From: Methylocystis sp. ATCC 49242
GTDB taxonomy: Bacteria; Pseudomonadota; Alphaproteobacteria; Rhizobiales; Beijerinckiaceae
Length of the DNA stretch: 64,000 nt
Reading direction: 5' to 3'
Assembly: GCF_000188155.2 (NCBI RefSeq)
Contig: NZ_KE124774.1
Span: forward strand, 1,090,736-1,154,735
The translations under genes were made by a program, and so were the position numbers. This document shows positions 54,342-64,000 of this stretch, in pieces (within the stretch, counting starts at the first letter, position 1; every line of letters starts with the position of its first letter). The notes below the pieces were generated by a model. The model was not told where the DNA came from. It did no database searches and worked only from the letters and a program-made list of their open reading frames with translations.

Positions 54342-55577
54342 GTGAGAGTTTCGCGCTCGGAACCGGGTTTCGTTGTTTCATCGGTCGTCCATGCGGGACT
54401 GCTGACAGCGGCGCTTGTCCTGTTCTCGGACGCGAAGAAATTCGAAGACGCGCAGGAGATGATCCCCGTCGAGGTCGTCACCGACAGCCAGCTCAATCAG
54501 GTCACAAAGGGCGAGAAGGCGGCGCGCGAGACCAAACCCGGTCCGCGCGTCGACAAGGTCGCGCCGGTGAGCCAGACAAAGCCGCGCCCGCCTCAGGCCG
54601 AGGCGAAGAAGGACGTTCCCGCCCCGCCACCGCCCCTGCGCCGGCAGGCTGACTCCGGCGTGGACGACAAGCCGGAGCCGACGCCGCCCAAACGCATCGC
54701 AGCGCTGCCCCCGGCGCCGGAGCCGCCCGTGCGGCCTCAGCCGGAGAAGAAGATCGAGAAGCCTGTCGAGCCGAAGCCGGTGGAGGCCAAGCCCGCCCCC
54801 ACGCCCCCGGCGAAGCCGAAGGCCGTCGCGCCGGAGGAAAAGGACGAGCCGAAGGAGGCCGAGGTCGTGAAGCCGAAGCCGCCGACGCGGCCCAAGCCCG
54901 AGAAGGAAGCCAAAGAAACGCCGGCGCCCAGGCCGCCGGAAAAGCCGAAGACCGAGCCCAGGACGGAGCCGAAGACGGAGGCGAAGACCGAGCCGCGCCT
55001 GAAGACCGACGAGGTCGCGAAACTTCTCGAAAGCAAGAAGCACGAGGAGAAGCCGGCAAAGGCGGAGAATCCGGACGGCGAGGCGTCCGACAAAAAGGCG
55101 AAGGGCGCGAAGCCGAAATCAGGAGACGAGGCCGCGCCGAAATCGAAGTTCGACGCGTCGAGCATCGCAAACCTCCTGAGCCGCGAGGCGCCGCAACGGA
55201 CCGCCTCCACCGGCAAGGAAGTGCGCACCGCTTCGCTCGGCGCGCCGGAAGGCGCCGCGCAAAAGCTGTCCGCGTCCATGGAGGCGCGCATCGCGTCCTA
55301 TATCCACGACCATTATCACCCCTGCTGGGCGTCGGCGCTCTCGCTGGGCGGCGAGACCTATGCGCCGGTCGTCGAATTTCACCTGTCGCGCGACGGCGCT
55401 CTGGAGGGCCGCCCGCGACTGATGAACGCGTCATCCAGCCCGACCGAGAAAGCGCGCGGCGAACAGGCGTTGCAGGCCGTGCGCCGTTGCAGTCCGATGA
55501 AGATACCCGCGGAATTCATGCCCTATTACGAAGAAGCGCTGCATGAAGTGACGATCCGTTTCCAGGATTCGAACTGA
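54342..55577 (+). CDS. tolA: TolA-like energy-transducing protein
   Basis: A 411-residue protein with a GTG start, one helix at about 9-27 ([18 protein letters not shown]), a long Pro/Lys/Glu-rich repetitive periplasmic spacer (about 65-270) and a C-terminal TonB/TolA-like domain with [15 protein letters not shown]. It links TolQR in the inner membrane to TolB/Pal. The spacer is repetitive, with units such as [10 protein letters not shown]. Confidence 0.93.
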   Translation: MRVSRSEPGFVVSSVVHAGLLTAALVLFSDAKKFEDAQEMIPVEVVTDSQLNQVTKGEKAARETKPGPRVDKVAPVSQTKPRPPQAEAKKDVPAPPPPLRRQADSGVDDKPEPTPPKRIAALPPAPEPPVRPQPEKKIEKPVEPKPVEAKPAPTPPAKPKAVAPEEKDEPKEAEVVKPKPPTRPKPEKEAKETPAPRPPEKPKTEPRTEPKTEAKTEPRLKTDEVAKLLESKKHEEKPAKAENPDGEASDKKAKGAKPKSGDEAAPKSKFDASSIANLLSREAPQRTASTGKEVRTASLGAPEGAAQKLSASMEARIASYIHDHYHPCWASALSLGGETYAPVVEFHLSRDGALEGRPRLMNASSSPTEKARGEQALQAVRRCSPMKIPAEFMPYYEEALHEVTIRFQDSN

Positions 55578-55620
55578 CCGTGCGCCTCGCATTCCACTCA
55601 CGCTCAAAGAGACAGTTCGC

Positions 55621-56928
55621 ATGACACGCCTCATCACCCGTCGCGCCGCCGCAGGACTCATCGCCGGCGCAGCGATGGCGCCCTTCACGCCAGCGAGCGC
55701 CGGCCGCATCATCGAACTGAAGGGCGGTGGCTTCCAGCCGATCAACGTCGCTGTCGCGCCCTTCATCGGCGACGAGGCGGCGCGCACGATCACTTCGGTG
55801 ACGATGAACAATTTCAAGCGCTCGGTGTTTCTGAAGCCGATCGACGGAGCGACGGTCGGCGAGGACGGTTCGCCCGACCAGACGCCCAATCTCGACGCCT
55901 ACAAGGCCATAAACGCGCAATTCGTTCTGACCGGCCGCTCGCAGCGCACTGGCGACGGACGGCTCAAGACCGAGTTCCGCCTCTTCGACGTCACCACCGG
56001 CGAGCAGGTCGCGGGGCAGCAATATGTGACTGAATCCGCGAACATGCGCCGCGTCGCGCATCTTCTGTCGGACGCCGTGTTCACGCGCGTCACCGGCGAG
56101 AAGGGTTTTTTCGACACGCGCGTCGTGTTCGTGGACGAGTCGGGCTCCAAGGACAAGCGCCGCAAGCGGCTCGCCATGATGGATCAGGACGGCGCCAATG
56201 TCCGCTATCTGACCCGCGGCGACGACCTCGTCGTCACGCCGCGCTTTTCGCCCTCGTCGCTCGATGTGACCTATATGGCCTTCAACAGCGACGGCGAGCC
56301 GAAAGTGCTGCTGATGAACATCGAGAGCAGCCAGCGCGAGGTCGTCGGCAACTTCCCCGGCATGACCTTCTCGCCGCGTTTCTCGCCCGACGGCCAGAAA
56401 ATCATAATGTCGCTGTCTCAGGGCTCCTCGACAAATCTCTATACGATGGATCTGCGGTCACGCACGACGACGCGCCTCACCGACACGAGCGCGATCGACA
56501 CGGCGCCTTCCTTTTCGCCGGACGGCTCGCGGATCGCCTTCGAAAGCGACCGCGGCGGCTCGCAGCAGATTTACGTGATGGGCGCGCATGGCGGCGAGGC
56601 CAAACGCATCTCCTTCGGCGGCGGACGCTATTCGACGCCGGTGTGGTCGCCCAAGGGAGACTACATCGCCTTCACCAAGCAGAACGGCGGCAACTTCTCC
56701 ATCGGCGTGATGAAGACGGACGGCTCCGGCGAACGCATCCTGACCGAGGGCTTCCACAATGAAGGCCCCACATGGGCGCCGAACGGCCTGTTCCTGATGT
56801 TCTTCCGCGAAAGCGGCGGCGCCGGCGGGCCGAAAATCTACATGGTGGACGTGTTCGGCCGCACCGAGTTGCAGGTGCCGACGCCGGGTTACGCGAGCGA
56901 TCCCGCGTGGGGGCCGTTGCAGGACTGA
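55621..56928 (+). CDS. tolB: Tol-Pal system translocation protein TolB
   Basis: A 435-residue periplasmic protein with a twin-arginine-like or Sec signal ([18 protein letters not shown]), an N-terminal domain and a six-bladed beta-propeller with repeated SPDG motifs ([23 protein letters not shown]). It partners with Pal. No pal gene follows, ung does; pal must be elsewhere if present. Confidence 0.96.
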   Translation: MTRLITRRAAAGLIAGAAMAPFTPASAGRIIELKGGGFQPINVAVAPFIGDEAARTITSVTMNNFKRSVFLKPIDGATVGEDGSPDQTPNLDAYKAINAQFVLTGRSQRTGDGRLKTEFRLFDVTTGEQVAGQQYVTESANMRRVAHLLSDAVFTRVTGEKGFFDTRVVFVDESGSKDKRRKRLAMMDQDGANVRYLTRGDDLVVTPRFSPSSLDVTYMAFNSDGEPKVLLMNIESSQREVVGNFPGMTFSPRFSPDGQKIIMSLSQGSSTNLYTMDLRSRTTTRLTDTSAIDTAPSFSPDGSRIAFESDRGGSQQIYVMGAHGGEAKRISFGGGRYSTPVWSPKGDYIAFTKQNGGNFSIGVMKTDGSGERILTEGFHNEGPTWAPNGLFLMFFRESGGAGGPKIYMVDVFGRTELQVPTPGYASDPAWGPLQD

Positions 56929-56964
56929 CGCGCGGCAGGCGCCGGGCGTGCTAAACACTTCGCC

Positions 56965-57633
56965 ATGAACAAGCCCGTCCGCATCGACGAAAGCTGGAAG
57001 AAGCATCTCGCGAGCGAATTCGAGAAGCCCTATTTCGCGGAGCTTCGCGAATTCGTGCGCGGAGAATACGCCTCCGGCGCGGTTTATCCGCCGGCGGCGC
57101 AGATCTTCCGCGCCTTTGACGAATGCCCCTTCGACAGCGTGAAGGTCGTCATCCTGGGGCAGGACCCCTATCACGGACCGGGTCAGGCGAACGGCCTATG
57201 TTTCGCAGTTCATTCGAATGTTCCGCCGCCGCCATCGCTGCAGAACATCTTCAAGGAAATCGAGGCCGATCTCGGCCATCCCGTCTCGCGCGATCCCGAC
57301 CTTTCGCGCTGGGCGAGGCAGGGCGTGCTGCTGCTCAACGCGACACTCACGGTGCGCGCGGCGCAGGCGGGTTCGCATCAGAACAAGGGTTGGGAGCAAT
57401 TCACCGACGCCGCCGTGCATACGCTGTCCCGCGAGCGCGACGGCCTTGTCTTCATGCTTTGGGGTTCTTACGCGCGGCGCAAGGGCGCCGGCATCGACCG
57501 AAAGAAACATCTCGTGCTGGAATGCGCGCATCCCTCGCCGTTATCGGCGCATAACGGCTTCTTCGGCTGCAAGCACTTCTCCCGAGCGAATGATTACCTC
57601 GCCGCGCAGGGGAAGACGCCGATCGAGTGGTGA
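56965..57633 (+). CDS. ung: Uracil-DNA glycosylase
   Basis: A 222-residue family 1 enzyme that removes uracil from DNA. The catalytic motif GQDPYHGPGQANGLCF and the late HPSPLSAH are complete. ATG 56965. It is convergent with the GST gene. Confidence 0.97.
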   Translation: MNKPVRIDESWKKHLASEFEKPYFAELREFVRGEYASGAVYPPAAQIFRAFDECPFDSVKVVILGQDPYHGPGQANGLCFAVHSNVPPPPSLQNIFKEIEADLGHPVSRDPDLSRWARQGVLLLNATLTVRAAQAGSHQNKGWEQFTDAAVHTLSRERDGLVFMLWGSYARRKGAGIDRKKHLVLECAHPSPLSAHNGFFGCKHFSRANDYLAAQGKTPIEW

Positions 57634-57667
57634 CAGCCTCTCCCCGCCTGCGGGGAGAGGCGGCGCG

Positions 57668-58315
57668 TCACGCGTTTGCGCTAGCCGCGGCGGCCTCGTG
57701 GATTTTCAGCAATTGCGCATCCGTCTGGGCCACGTCCTTGACCGACGGACGCGATCCCACGCGCTCGATGTAAGCGGCAATCTTGGGCGTCGCCGGCACG
57801 AGGCCGAAGCCGGTCGTCCAGCGCAGCGCCGTTCCCCACAGAATGTCGGCGGCGGAGAAGCGCTCGCCAAGCAGATATGGCCCCGAGGCAAGCTGCTTGT
57901 TGATCAGCGCCATCACGCCGTCGAAATCCCCATAGGGGCTCATGCTCTGTGGCGGTTCGTGCTTCAGATGGCGATCGATGACCGCGGGCTCGAAGGCCGA
58001 GCCGTAAAACACGAGCCAGCGCAGGTAGGGTCCGCGCAGGGGATCGCCAATGGGCGGCGCGAGCTTTTTCTGTGGAAAAGCGTCGGCGAGGTAGATGAAG
58101 ATCGCGCCAAGCTCCGTAACCAGCGCTCCATTGTGAACGATGGCGGGAACCTTGCCGAGCGGATTGACCGCCAGATACTCGGGCTTCCGCTGCGCGCCGA
58201 TCCTGAAATTGATGTCGCGCAGCTCATAGGGCGCGTCGAGTTCTTCGAGCAGGATCAGCACGCTCGACGAGCGCGTTTGCGGGGAGTGATAGAAGACGAG
58301 ATCGGAGTCGCTCAT
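57668..58315 (-). CDS. Glutathione S-transferase family protein
   Basis: A 215-residue protein with a thioredoxin-like N-domain (YHSPQTRSSSVLILLEEL, GKVPAIVHNGALVTE) and an all-helical C-domain. Ser residues near position 15 may be the catalytic contact. Substrate unknown. The longest antisense frame over this gene is a shadow. Confidence 0.9.
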   Translation of the reverse strand: MSDSDLVFYHSPQTRSSSVLILLEELDAPYELRDINFRIGAQRKPEYLAVNPLGKVPAIVHNGALVTELGAIFIYLADAFPQKKLAPPIGDPLRGPYLRWLVFYGSAFEPAVIDRHLKHEPPQSMSPYGDFDGVMALINKQLASGPYLLGERFSAADILWGTALRWTTGFGLVPATPKIAAYIERVGSRPSVKDVAQTDAQLLKIHEAAAASANA

Positions 58316-58330
58316 TTTTCGGCGTGTTCC

Positions 58331-59440
58331 TCAGGGCACGATCAACAGGAATGCGTATGTCGCAAAGACGACGAGATGTACGAGGCCGGTCAGCACATTC
58401 GTGCGTCCCGCGCCGAAGCTGACGATGCTGAGCATGAGAGTGAGCATCAGCATCACGGAGTCGCGCTTTTCCAGCCCGAACACGATGTCGTGACCTTTAA
58501 TAGCGGCCAGCACCGAAATGGCCGGCACGGTCAGCCCGATGGTTGCGACGACTGAGCCAAGTGCTCCGTTGAGCGCCGTCTGCAGCGCGTTGCGCGCCGC
58601 AGCGCGGATCGAATTCAGCGATTCGGGAAGCAAAACCAGCGTCGCGAGCGCAGCGCCGGCCACGGCGTTGCTGTTCTTCACGCCGAGGAATGCAAGTCCG
58701 TCTTCCATGGCGGGCACAACCTGCTCCGCCAGAATGGTGACGCCGAGAAGGCTGGCGCACAGGCCCAGCATCGCCATGCTCGTGCTGCGAACCGACGGCC
58801 GCGACTCCCGATGCCCCAGCGCCGCCGTCCTTGCGTCCAGAAAATAGGAACGGTGTCGAACGGTCTGGATGAACAGGAACGCGCCATAAAGCACCACGGA
58901 AAGGGTGCTGATGAAATAGAGCTGGCTGTGGGTCAGCGTCGGCCCCGACGAGCTGATCGTATAATCCGGCAGTATCAGCGTGAGGACGGAAAGGGCGATG
59001 AGGACGGCGAGATAGGCGCTCGCGCCCATCTGCTGCAGTTCCTGCTCGCCATGACGGAATCCGCCCAGCAGCAGGCAGAGCCCGACCAGCCCGTTGCAGA
59101 CAATCATGATGGCGGAAAACACCGCCTCGCGCGCTTCCGTCGGGTCGTCGGCGCCATGCTCGATCATCGAGGCCATGATCGCGACTTCGATGATCGTGAC
59201 GGCTATGGTCAGCACGAGCGTGCCGTACGGCTCGCCCACCCGCACCCCGACGACCTCCGCATGTTCGAGCGTGGCGAACACCGAGCCGATGACCAGAATC
59301 GCGGCGACGACATAGGGCGCATACATCAGGCCCGGAGGGATAAGCAGAAGCCAGTCCTCGCCAAAGGAGAAGACGGCCGCCGTCAGCAGGGCGAGCGCGG
59401 GAAAAACCGTCGCCCCAAGACTGCCCCTCGTTCCCGACAT
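58331..59440 (-). CDS. Cation/proton antiporter, ChaA/CAX type
   Basis: A 369-residue protein with about eleven helices. Repeated alpha motifs VAIMASMIEHG and GAALATLVLLPESLNSI are typical of the Ca2+/H+ exchanger family. It probably exports Ca2+ or Na+. ATG 59440 (MSGTRGSLGAT) is preferred to a longer frame. It is divergent from uvrC. Confidence 0.9.
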   Translation of the reverse strand: MSGTRGSLGATVFPALALLTAAVFSFGEDWLLLIPPGLMYAPYVVAAILVIGSVFATLEHAEVVGVRVGEPYGTLVLTIAVTIIEVAIMASMIEHGADDPTEAREAVFSAIMIVCNGLVGLCLLLGGFRHGEQELQQMGASAYLAVLIALSVLTLILPDYTISSSGPTLTHSQLYFISTLSVVLYGAFLFIQTVRHRSYFLDARTAALGHRESRPSVRSTSMAMLGLCASLLGVTILAEQVVPAMEDGLAFLGVKNSNAVAGAALATLVLLPESLNSIRAAARNALQTALNGALGSVVATIGLTVPAISVLAAIKGHDIVFGLEKRDSVMLMLTLMLSIVSFGAGRTNVLTGLVHLVVFATYAFLLIVP

Positions 59441-59562
59441 GAAGCCCCTGCTCCCCAGAATTCCGCCGCCGGCGGCATTTCCCGACGGCGAATCGGCTGT
59501 TGGCCAACACCACGGGAACGCACCCCTTTCCATTACCGAAAGCGGCGCATAAATCTAGGCGC

Positions 59563-61551
59563 ATGACTCCCCCGCCCGCTCAGCAAAGCGATCGTCCGCC
59601 AGAGGAAGATGACGCCTTCGAGACGACCGACGCCGCCTGCGCCGCGTTGGACGAGGCGCGCCCGGAGGAGGATGCGCCGCAGACGCCCGAGAGCGTCAAG
59701 CGCGGCGTGGCCGTCATCAAGAAATACTGGAAGCACGCGCCGAACAGCCCCGGCGTCTACCGCATGATCGCCGAGAACGGCGAGGTGCTTTATGTCGGCA
59801 AGGCCAAGAACGTCCGCAAGCGCGTAGCGAGCTACACGCGCCTCGCCGGCCATGTGAACCGCATCGCGCGGATGATCTCCGCCACCGCCTCCATGATGTT
59901 CATCTCGGTCGAGACCGAGACGGACGCGCTGCTGCTGGAGGCCAATCTCATCAAGCAGCTGAAGCCGCGCTTCAACGTGCTGATGCGGGACGACAAGTCG
60001 TTTCCCTATATCCTCATCGCGAAGGACCATGAGGCGCCGCAGATCACCAAGCATCGCGGCGCGCGCGTTCGCAAGGGCCAGTATTTCGGCCCGTTCGCAA
60101 GCGTCTGGGCGGTCAATCGCGCGCTCAACGCCCTGGAGCGCGCCTTTCTGCTGCGCTCATGCTCGCAGAGCTTTTACGACAATCGTACGAGGCCCTGCCT
60201 GCTCTATCAGATCAAGCGCTGCGCCGGTCCCTGCACGGGCGAGATCTCCATCGAGGATTACAAGGAGCTGGTTCGCGAGGCCTGCGATTTTCTCTCCGGC
60301 AAGAGCCGAAGCGTGCGCGAGCACCTCGCGCGCGAAATGACGGACGCCGCCGAACGTCTGGAGTTCGAACGCGCGGCGCGGCTGCGCGACCGCATTTCCG
60401 CGCTTTCGGCCGTGCAGGGCGCGCAAGGCGTCAATCCGCGCACGATCGAAGAGGCCGACGTCTTCGCAATCGCCAAGGACGCGGGACGTTTCTGCATCGA
60501 GGCGTTTTTCTTTCGCGCCTTTCAGAACTGGGGCAACCGCTCCTATTTCCCGCGCGCCGACGCGAGTCTGACGGAAGCGGAAGTGCTCGACGCGTTCCTT
60601 GCGCAATTCTACGACGAACATCCCTCGGCGCCGCTTGTTCTGATCTCTCATGCAATCGAGGACAGCGCGCTTCTGGAGGAGGCGCTGACCGCGAAGACGC
60701 GCCGCCGCGTCGAGGTGATCGCGCCGCAACGCGGCGAAAAGCGTGAACTCGTGGATCATGCGCTCACCAACGCCCGTCAGGCGCTCGGCCGCAAGCTTGC
60801 GGAGGACGCAAGCCAGCAGCGCCTGCTTGCCGCGATTGGCCAGGTCTTCCGTCTGCCCGAGACGCCGCGCCGCATCGAAGTCTACGACAACTCGCATACG
60901 GGCGGCGCACAGGCGATCGGCGCGATGGTGGTCGCGGGGCCGAGCGGCTTCATGAAGGCGCATTACCGCACCTTCAACATCAGGAATTCGGAGATAACGC
61001 CCGGCGACGACTATGCGATGATGCGCGAAGTGCTCACGCGCCGCTTCGCCCGCCTCTCGAAAGAGACGGAGAAGGACAGCGATCCGGACGCCTTTCCATC
61101 GAAGCCCGATCTCGTGCTGATCGACGGCGGCCGCGGACAGTTCGAGGCCGCGCGCGCGGCGATGCTGGAGGTTGGCGTGGAGGGCGTGGCGCTCGCCTCG
61201 ATCGCCAAAGGCCGCGATCGCGACGCGGGACGCGAGACATTCTTCGTCGAGGGGCGCGAACCCTTCCGGCTGCCACCCCATGATCCCGCGCTCTATTTCG
61301 TGCAGCGCCTGCGCGACGAGGCGCATCGTTTCGCCATCGGCACGCATCGCGCGCGGCGCAAGAAAGAGTTCACGAAGAACCCGCTGGATGAAATTCCCGG
61401 GATAGGGCCGTCACGCAAGCGGGCATTGCTTCTGGCGTTCGGCTCCGCAAAGGGCGTCTCGCGCGCGGCTCTCTCGGATCTCGAAAAGACGCCGGGAATC
61501 AACAAGGCGACGGCGCGGCTCGTATTCGATCATTTTCAGCGGGGGGATTGA
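59563..61551 (+). CDS. uvrC: Excinuclease ABC subunit C
   Basis: A 662-residue nucleotide-excision repair nuclease. It has a GIY-YIG-type N-domain ([20 protein letters not shown]), a UvrB-binding UVR region, the RNase H-like half ([20 protein letters not shown]) and terminal HhH motifs ([13 protein letters not shown]). The N-terminal 50 residues are a variable acidic extension. ATG 59563. Confidence 0.97.
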   Translation: MTPPPAQQSDRPPEEDDAFETTDAACAALDEARPEEDAPQTPESVKRGVAVIKKYWKHAPNSPGVYRMIAENGEVLYVGKAKNVRKRVASYTRLAGHVNRIARMISATASMMFISVETETDALLLEANLIKQLKPRFNVLMRDDKSFPYILIAKDHEAPQITKHRGARVRKGQYFGPFASVWAVNRALNALERAFLLRSCSQSFYDNRTRPCLLYQIKRCAGPCTGEISIEDYKELVREACDFLSGKSRSVREHLAREMTDAAERLEFERAARLRDRISALSAVQGAQGVNPRTIEEADVFAIAKDAGRFCIEAFFFRAFQNWGNRSYFPRADASLTEAEVLDAFLAQFYDEHPSAPLVLISHAIEDSALLEEALTAKTRRRVEVIAPQRGEKRELVDHALTNARQALGRKLAEDASQQRLLAAIGQVFRLPETPRRIEVYDNSHTGGAQAIGAMVVAGPSGFMKAHYRTFNIRNSEITPGDDYAMMREVLTRRFARLSKETEKDSDPDAFPSKPDLVLIDGGRGQFEAARAAMLEVGVEGVALASIAKGRDRDAGRETFFVEGREPFRLPPHDPALYFVQRLRDEAHRFAIGTHRARRKKEFTKNPLDEIPGIGPSRKRALLLAFGSAKGVSRAALSDLEKTPGINKATARLVFDHFQRGD

Positions 61552-61640
61552 GCGGCGCCCGCCGCGCTGGCGCGCCATCGCCTCGCTGTCGATGAAACAC
61601 AGCTTTTTCTTCAGCCGTGTAACCCGGAGGAATATGCTCG

Positions 61641-61949
61641 ATGTGGCGCAAGCTCAAAAGCTTCTTCTCGGCCTCGAAAACCCTGAACACCATGCTTGGC
61701 GATGTGATTTTTCAAACGCCAGCGTCCGAGGGCGCGGGATCGAATTCGTCGCTCGAATGGCGGGTGAAAACATCAGCAGATGAAAAATATGTTTATGTCG
61801 GCATGGAGATGATGCCGGATTATTGGATCAGAGCGGGAGGAAGCTCGAAGAACTACATCAATTTCGATCTGGAAACCGCAATACGGGTTCGTGAAAATCT
61901 GGACAGATGCATCGAATTCGCTCGCAAGCGCTCAGGAAGCCGCGCATAG
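61641..61949 (+). CDS. Small hypothetical protein, 102 aa
   Basis: ATG 61641 is preceded by GGAGGA at 9 bases. MWRKLKSFFSASKTLNTMLG, then a mixed domain SLEWRVKTSADEKYVYVGME and IRVRENLDRCIEFARK. No recognised family and no signal peptide. It sits between uvrC and the YihY gene; slightly lower GC than both. Confidence 0.65.
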   Translation: MWRKLKSFFSASKTLNTMLGDVIFQTPASEGAGSNSSLEWRVKTSADEKYVYVGMEMMPDYWIRAGGSSKNYINFDLETAIRVRENLDRCIEFARKRSGSRA

Positions 61950-62104
61950 CCACTCAACGGCGCCGGTCCGACCAATATCCCACTATAGCTATAACGGACA
62001 TCCCGATCGCCGGGAAATGTCGCCGTCTACAATCAAGCTGCGTCCCGACGAAGACCGCGCGCTCTATGGCGGAGTTTGCCCGCGCCATTTAAAGTAATCT
62101 TCGC

Positions 62105-62950
62105 ATGTTCTTGCTTCGCCCCTTCTACGACGCCTATCTCAAATTCGAGCGCGACGACGGCTGGGCCATCGCCAGCCACATCGCGCTGTCGACGCTCACC
62201 GCGCTCTTTCCCTTCCTCATCTTCATCACCGCGCTCGCCGGCTTCTTCGGAAGACAGGAAGTCGCCGACGCGGCGGCGAAGATCATCTTCGAAGCATGGC
62301 CGCCGCGGATCGCCGGGCCGCTTTCGGCCGAGGTCCAGAGCGTGCTGACCGAGCCGCGCCACGGCATGGCGACCATCGGCGCCGTGCTGGGCATTTATTT
62401 CGCGTCGAGCGGGGTCGAGGCGCTGCGCGTCGCGCTCAACCGCGCCTATGACGCGCGCGACCAGCGGCCCTGGTGGTGGCTGCGGCTGGAGGCAATTGTC
62501 TTCGTCTTCATCGGCGCCGCGTCCTTGCTCGCCATCGGCTTTCTGCTGGTGCTGGCGCCCCTCGCCCGCGCCATCGCCACGCAACATGCGCCGGCGCTTA
62601 TGCATGAGCTCGAGCCGCTCTACGCGCCCGTGCGCTATGGCGTCACGACCGCCGTCGTCAGCGTCGCGCTGCTCGCGGCACATGTCTTCCTGCCGGCGGG
62701 ACAGCGGCCGCTCGCGAGGATCGTTCCCGGCTTCGCCCTGACGCTCCTCGCCTCGCTCGCCTGCGGCGCCCTTTTCGGCGCCTATCTGGCGGAATTCGCC
62801 GGCAGCTATGTCTCGACTTACGCCGGACTCGCCTCGATCATGATGGCGCTCGTCTTTCTCTATTCGCTGGCGGTGATTTTCATTTATGGCGCGGAGTTGA
62901 ACCAGGTTATCGCGTCGAACGGCGACACACCCGGACAAAGCCAGGGTTAA
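62105..62950 (+). CDS. YihY/virulence factor BrkB family membrane protein
   Basis: A 281-residue protein with six helices. The opening DDGWAIASHIALSTLTALFP is the family's hallmark, followed by SGVEALRVALNRAYDARDQR and a terminal helix with LVFLYSLAVIFIYGAELNQV. Often misnamed ribonuclease BN; the real function is unsettled, perhaps transport. ATG 62105. Confidence 0.92.
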   Translation: MFLLRPFYDAYLKFERDDGWAIASHIALSTLTALFPFLIFITALAGFFGRQEVADAAAKIIFEAWPPRIAGPLSAEVQSVLTEPRHGMATIGAVLGIYFASSGVEALRVALNRAYDARDQRPWWWLRLEAIVFVFIGAASLLAIGFLLVLAPLARAIATQHAPALMHELEPLYAPVRYGVTTAVVSVALLAAHVFLPAGQRPLARIVPGFALTLLASLACGALFGAYLAEFAGSYVSTYAGLASIMMALVFLYSLAVIFIYGAELNQVIASNGDTPGQSQG

Positions 62951-63064
62951 TCGGCCCTTAACCGAGGTTTTTTACGCTCGCGACAATTATCGGCGCGCCA
63001 TCGGCGGCGCGCCCGGACGCGCCGGACATCCGGCGCCTCCCGAGACCGGCGGGCTTTTTCTCAC

Positions 63065-64000
63065 ATGCGCAGCCACACCATGGGTCATTTCTCGGAGCAG
63101 CTTCGCGAATTCGCGGCGCGACGGACGGCGGAGATTCTGGGCGCGTCGATGGTGCTGGCCGCGGGCGCGACGACGCTGGCGCTGGTGAGCTGGTCGGCCC
63201 GCGACCCTTCGCTCAATCATGCGACGGGCGGACATGTCCGCAATCTTCTGGGTCTTCCGGGCGCCGTCGTCGCCGATCTCCTCATGCAGCTCGTCGGCTT
63301 CGGAGCCATCGCCGCAATCCTGCCGCTCGCCATGCAGGGAATGCGCCTGATGAAGCGCCGCCGGATCGAACGGGGCGCGCTGCGATTCGGCCTTTGGGTT
63401 TCGGGCGTTTTCGCCACGGCGGCGACCGCCTCGCTTCTTCCCGCCACCGACCGCTGGCCGCTGCCGACCGGACTCGGCGGCGTGACCGGCGACGCCATCC
63501 TCGCCATTCCGCGCACGATCTTCGCCGGCTCCGGGGTCGTCATGGCGGCCTTCGGCGTCATGTCCGCCTTCGTCGCCATCCTGTCGGTCAGCGGCGCGGC
63601 GGGACTGGGCTTCGAGACGGAGAACGACATCCGCGAAGAGTCTTTCGAGGACGAGGAGGTTCGGCATGGATATGACGACGAGGACGCCGCCGGGGAGCCC
63701 GGCGTCGCGCTGATTTCGCTCGGCGCGCTGATACATCTCGGACTGTTTCTAAGGGCCTGGGCGTCGCGGCAGCTCGCGAGGATTCCGCGCCGCCTCCCGA
63801 CGCCCGCGAAGGAGGCGCCGGCCGCGCATCCCCGCATGGAGCCGACATTCGACCAGATGGACGCCTATCCGGCCTTTACACCGGCGGCGCGCAATCTGGA
63901 CGAACATTATGACGAGCGCCCCGTCTCCGCGCGCGTCAGCCCGCCGCCTGCGAAGCGCGCGCCTACCGTCACGCGCCAGCCAGCGCGCGCGCCCGCGCGG
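63065..64000 (+). CDS. ftsK: DNA translocase FtsK, N-terminal part (cut by window)
   Basis: The first 312 codons. About four membrane helices (25-47, 72-95, 108-125 and 155-180) are followed by the start of the disordered linker, rich in Glu, Pro and Arg (VRHGYDDEDAAGE and beyond). FtsK pumps chromosome ends to dif at division. The motor and gamma domains are outside. ATG 63065 gives MRSHTMGHFSEQ. Confidence 0.88.
   Translation, partial: MRSHTMGHFSEQLREFAARRTAEILGASMVLAAGATTLALVSWSARDPSLNHATGGHVRNLLGLPGAVVADLLMQLVGFGAIAAILPLAMQGMRLMKRRRIERGALRFGLWVSGVFATAATASLLPATDRWPLPTGLGGVTGDAILAIPRTIFAGSGVVMAAFGVMSAFVAILSVSGAAGLGFETENDIREESFEDEEVRHGYDDEDAAGEPGVALISLGALIHLGLFLRAWASRQLARIPRRLPTPAKEAPAAHPRMEPTFDQMDAYPAFTPAARNLDEHYDERPVSARVSPPPAKRAPTVTRQPARAPAR

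Noticed and set aside
57218-58555. 445-codon forward frame over ung and the GST gene
   Set aside because: Antisense to the GST and out of frame with ung; both overlapped genes have clear family motifs.
1-64000. CRISPR array, rRNA genes and insertion-sequence transposases
   Set aside because: No regularly spaced repeat, rRNA core or transposase motif was seen on either strand.

Overview
The window is high-GC alphaproteobacterial chromosome. I infer Hyphomicrobiales, most likely a methylotroph or methanotroph of the Methylocystis/Methylosinus kind. The reasons are a PQQ biosynthesis run with a fused pqqD-pqqE, an LdtR-type MarR regulator, a heme A synthase, a Rhizobiales-style layout (ppiD-trpE, trpG-trpD-trpC-moaC-moeA, folE-hisI beside a NifU-like scaffold, ruvC-ruvA-ruvB, tolQRAB) and a beta-barrel porin typical of the group. 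The genus is an inference from gene content, not a database result.

Layout. 1-660 is the end of a PPK2 polyphosphate kinase. 885-4905 holds a PpiD-like chaperone, trpE and a small membrane protein. 4906-7392 is a two-gene NAD salvage operon (nicotinamide phosphoribosyltransferase plus NadM-Nudix). 7720-9547 holds an LdtR regulator and a site-2 protease with CBS domains. 9611-14772 is trpG-trpD-trpC, a hypothetical gene, then moaC-moeA. 14872-16427 is psd-pssA. 16472-17858 is a markedly AT-rich two-gene cassette that I read as a Kiwa anti-phage system (kwaA-kwaB). 17867-22483 is a lipoprotein hydrolase followed by pqqB, pqqC and pqqDE. 22490-26427 carries a cupin, a FliJ-like protein, a membrane protein, ctaA and a MerR regulator.

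26583-26660 is tRNA-Pro(GGG). An integrated element of about 9.7 kb fills 26615-36381, bounded by a perfect 47-bp direct repeat of the tRNA 3' end. It has a tyrosine integrase, an AlpA-type regulator, a primase-helicase, an iteron-like intergenic region and a run of small, translationally coupled genes around an HK97-like major capsid protein. No recognisable terminase large subunit, portal, protease or tail gene is present. I interpret it as a phage satellite of the PICI or capsid-forming PICI type, or a reduced relative; this is the most interesting object in the window.

36382-44072 is a looser region of small secreted and membrane proteins, a porin with a strong terminator, a cysteine-rich repeat pseudogene with an in-frame TAG, PilZ and PAS proteins, a rhomboid protease, a CBS protein and a patatin. 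44157-45949 holds hisI and folE, divergent from an Fe-S scaffold gene. 46039-51319 is ruvC-ruvA, then three unrelated membrane-protein genes including a K+ channel, then ruvB. 51326-56928 is a 35-residue membrane peptide, ybgC, a desaturase on the opposite strand and tolQ-tolR-tolA-tolB, with no pal following. The right end has ung, a GST, a ChaA-type antiporter, uvrC, a small hypothetical, a YihY-family membrane protein and the start of ftsK.
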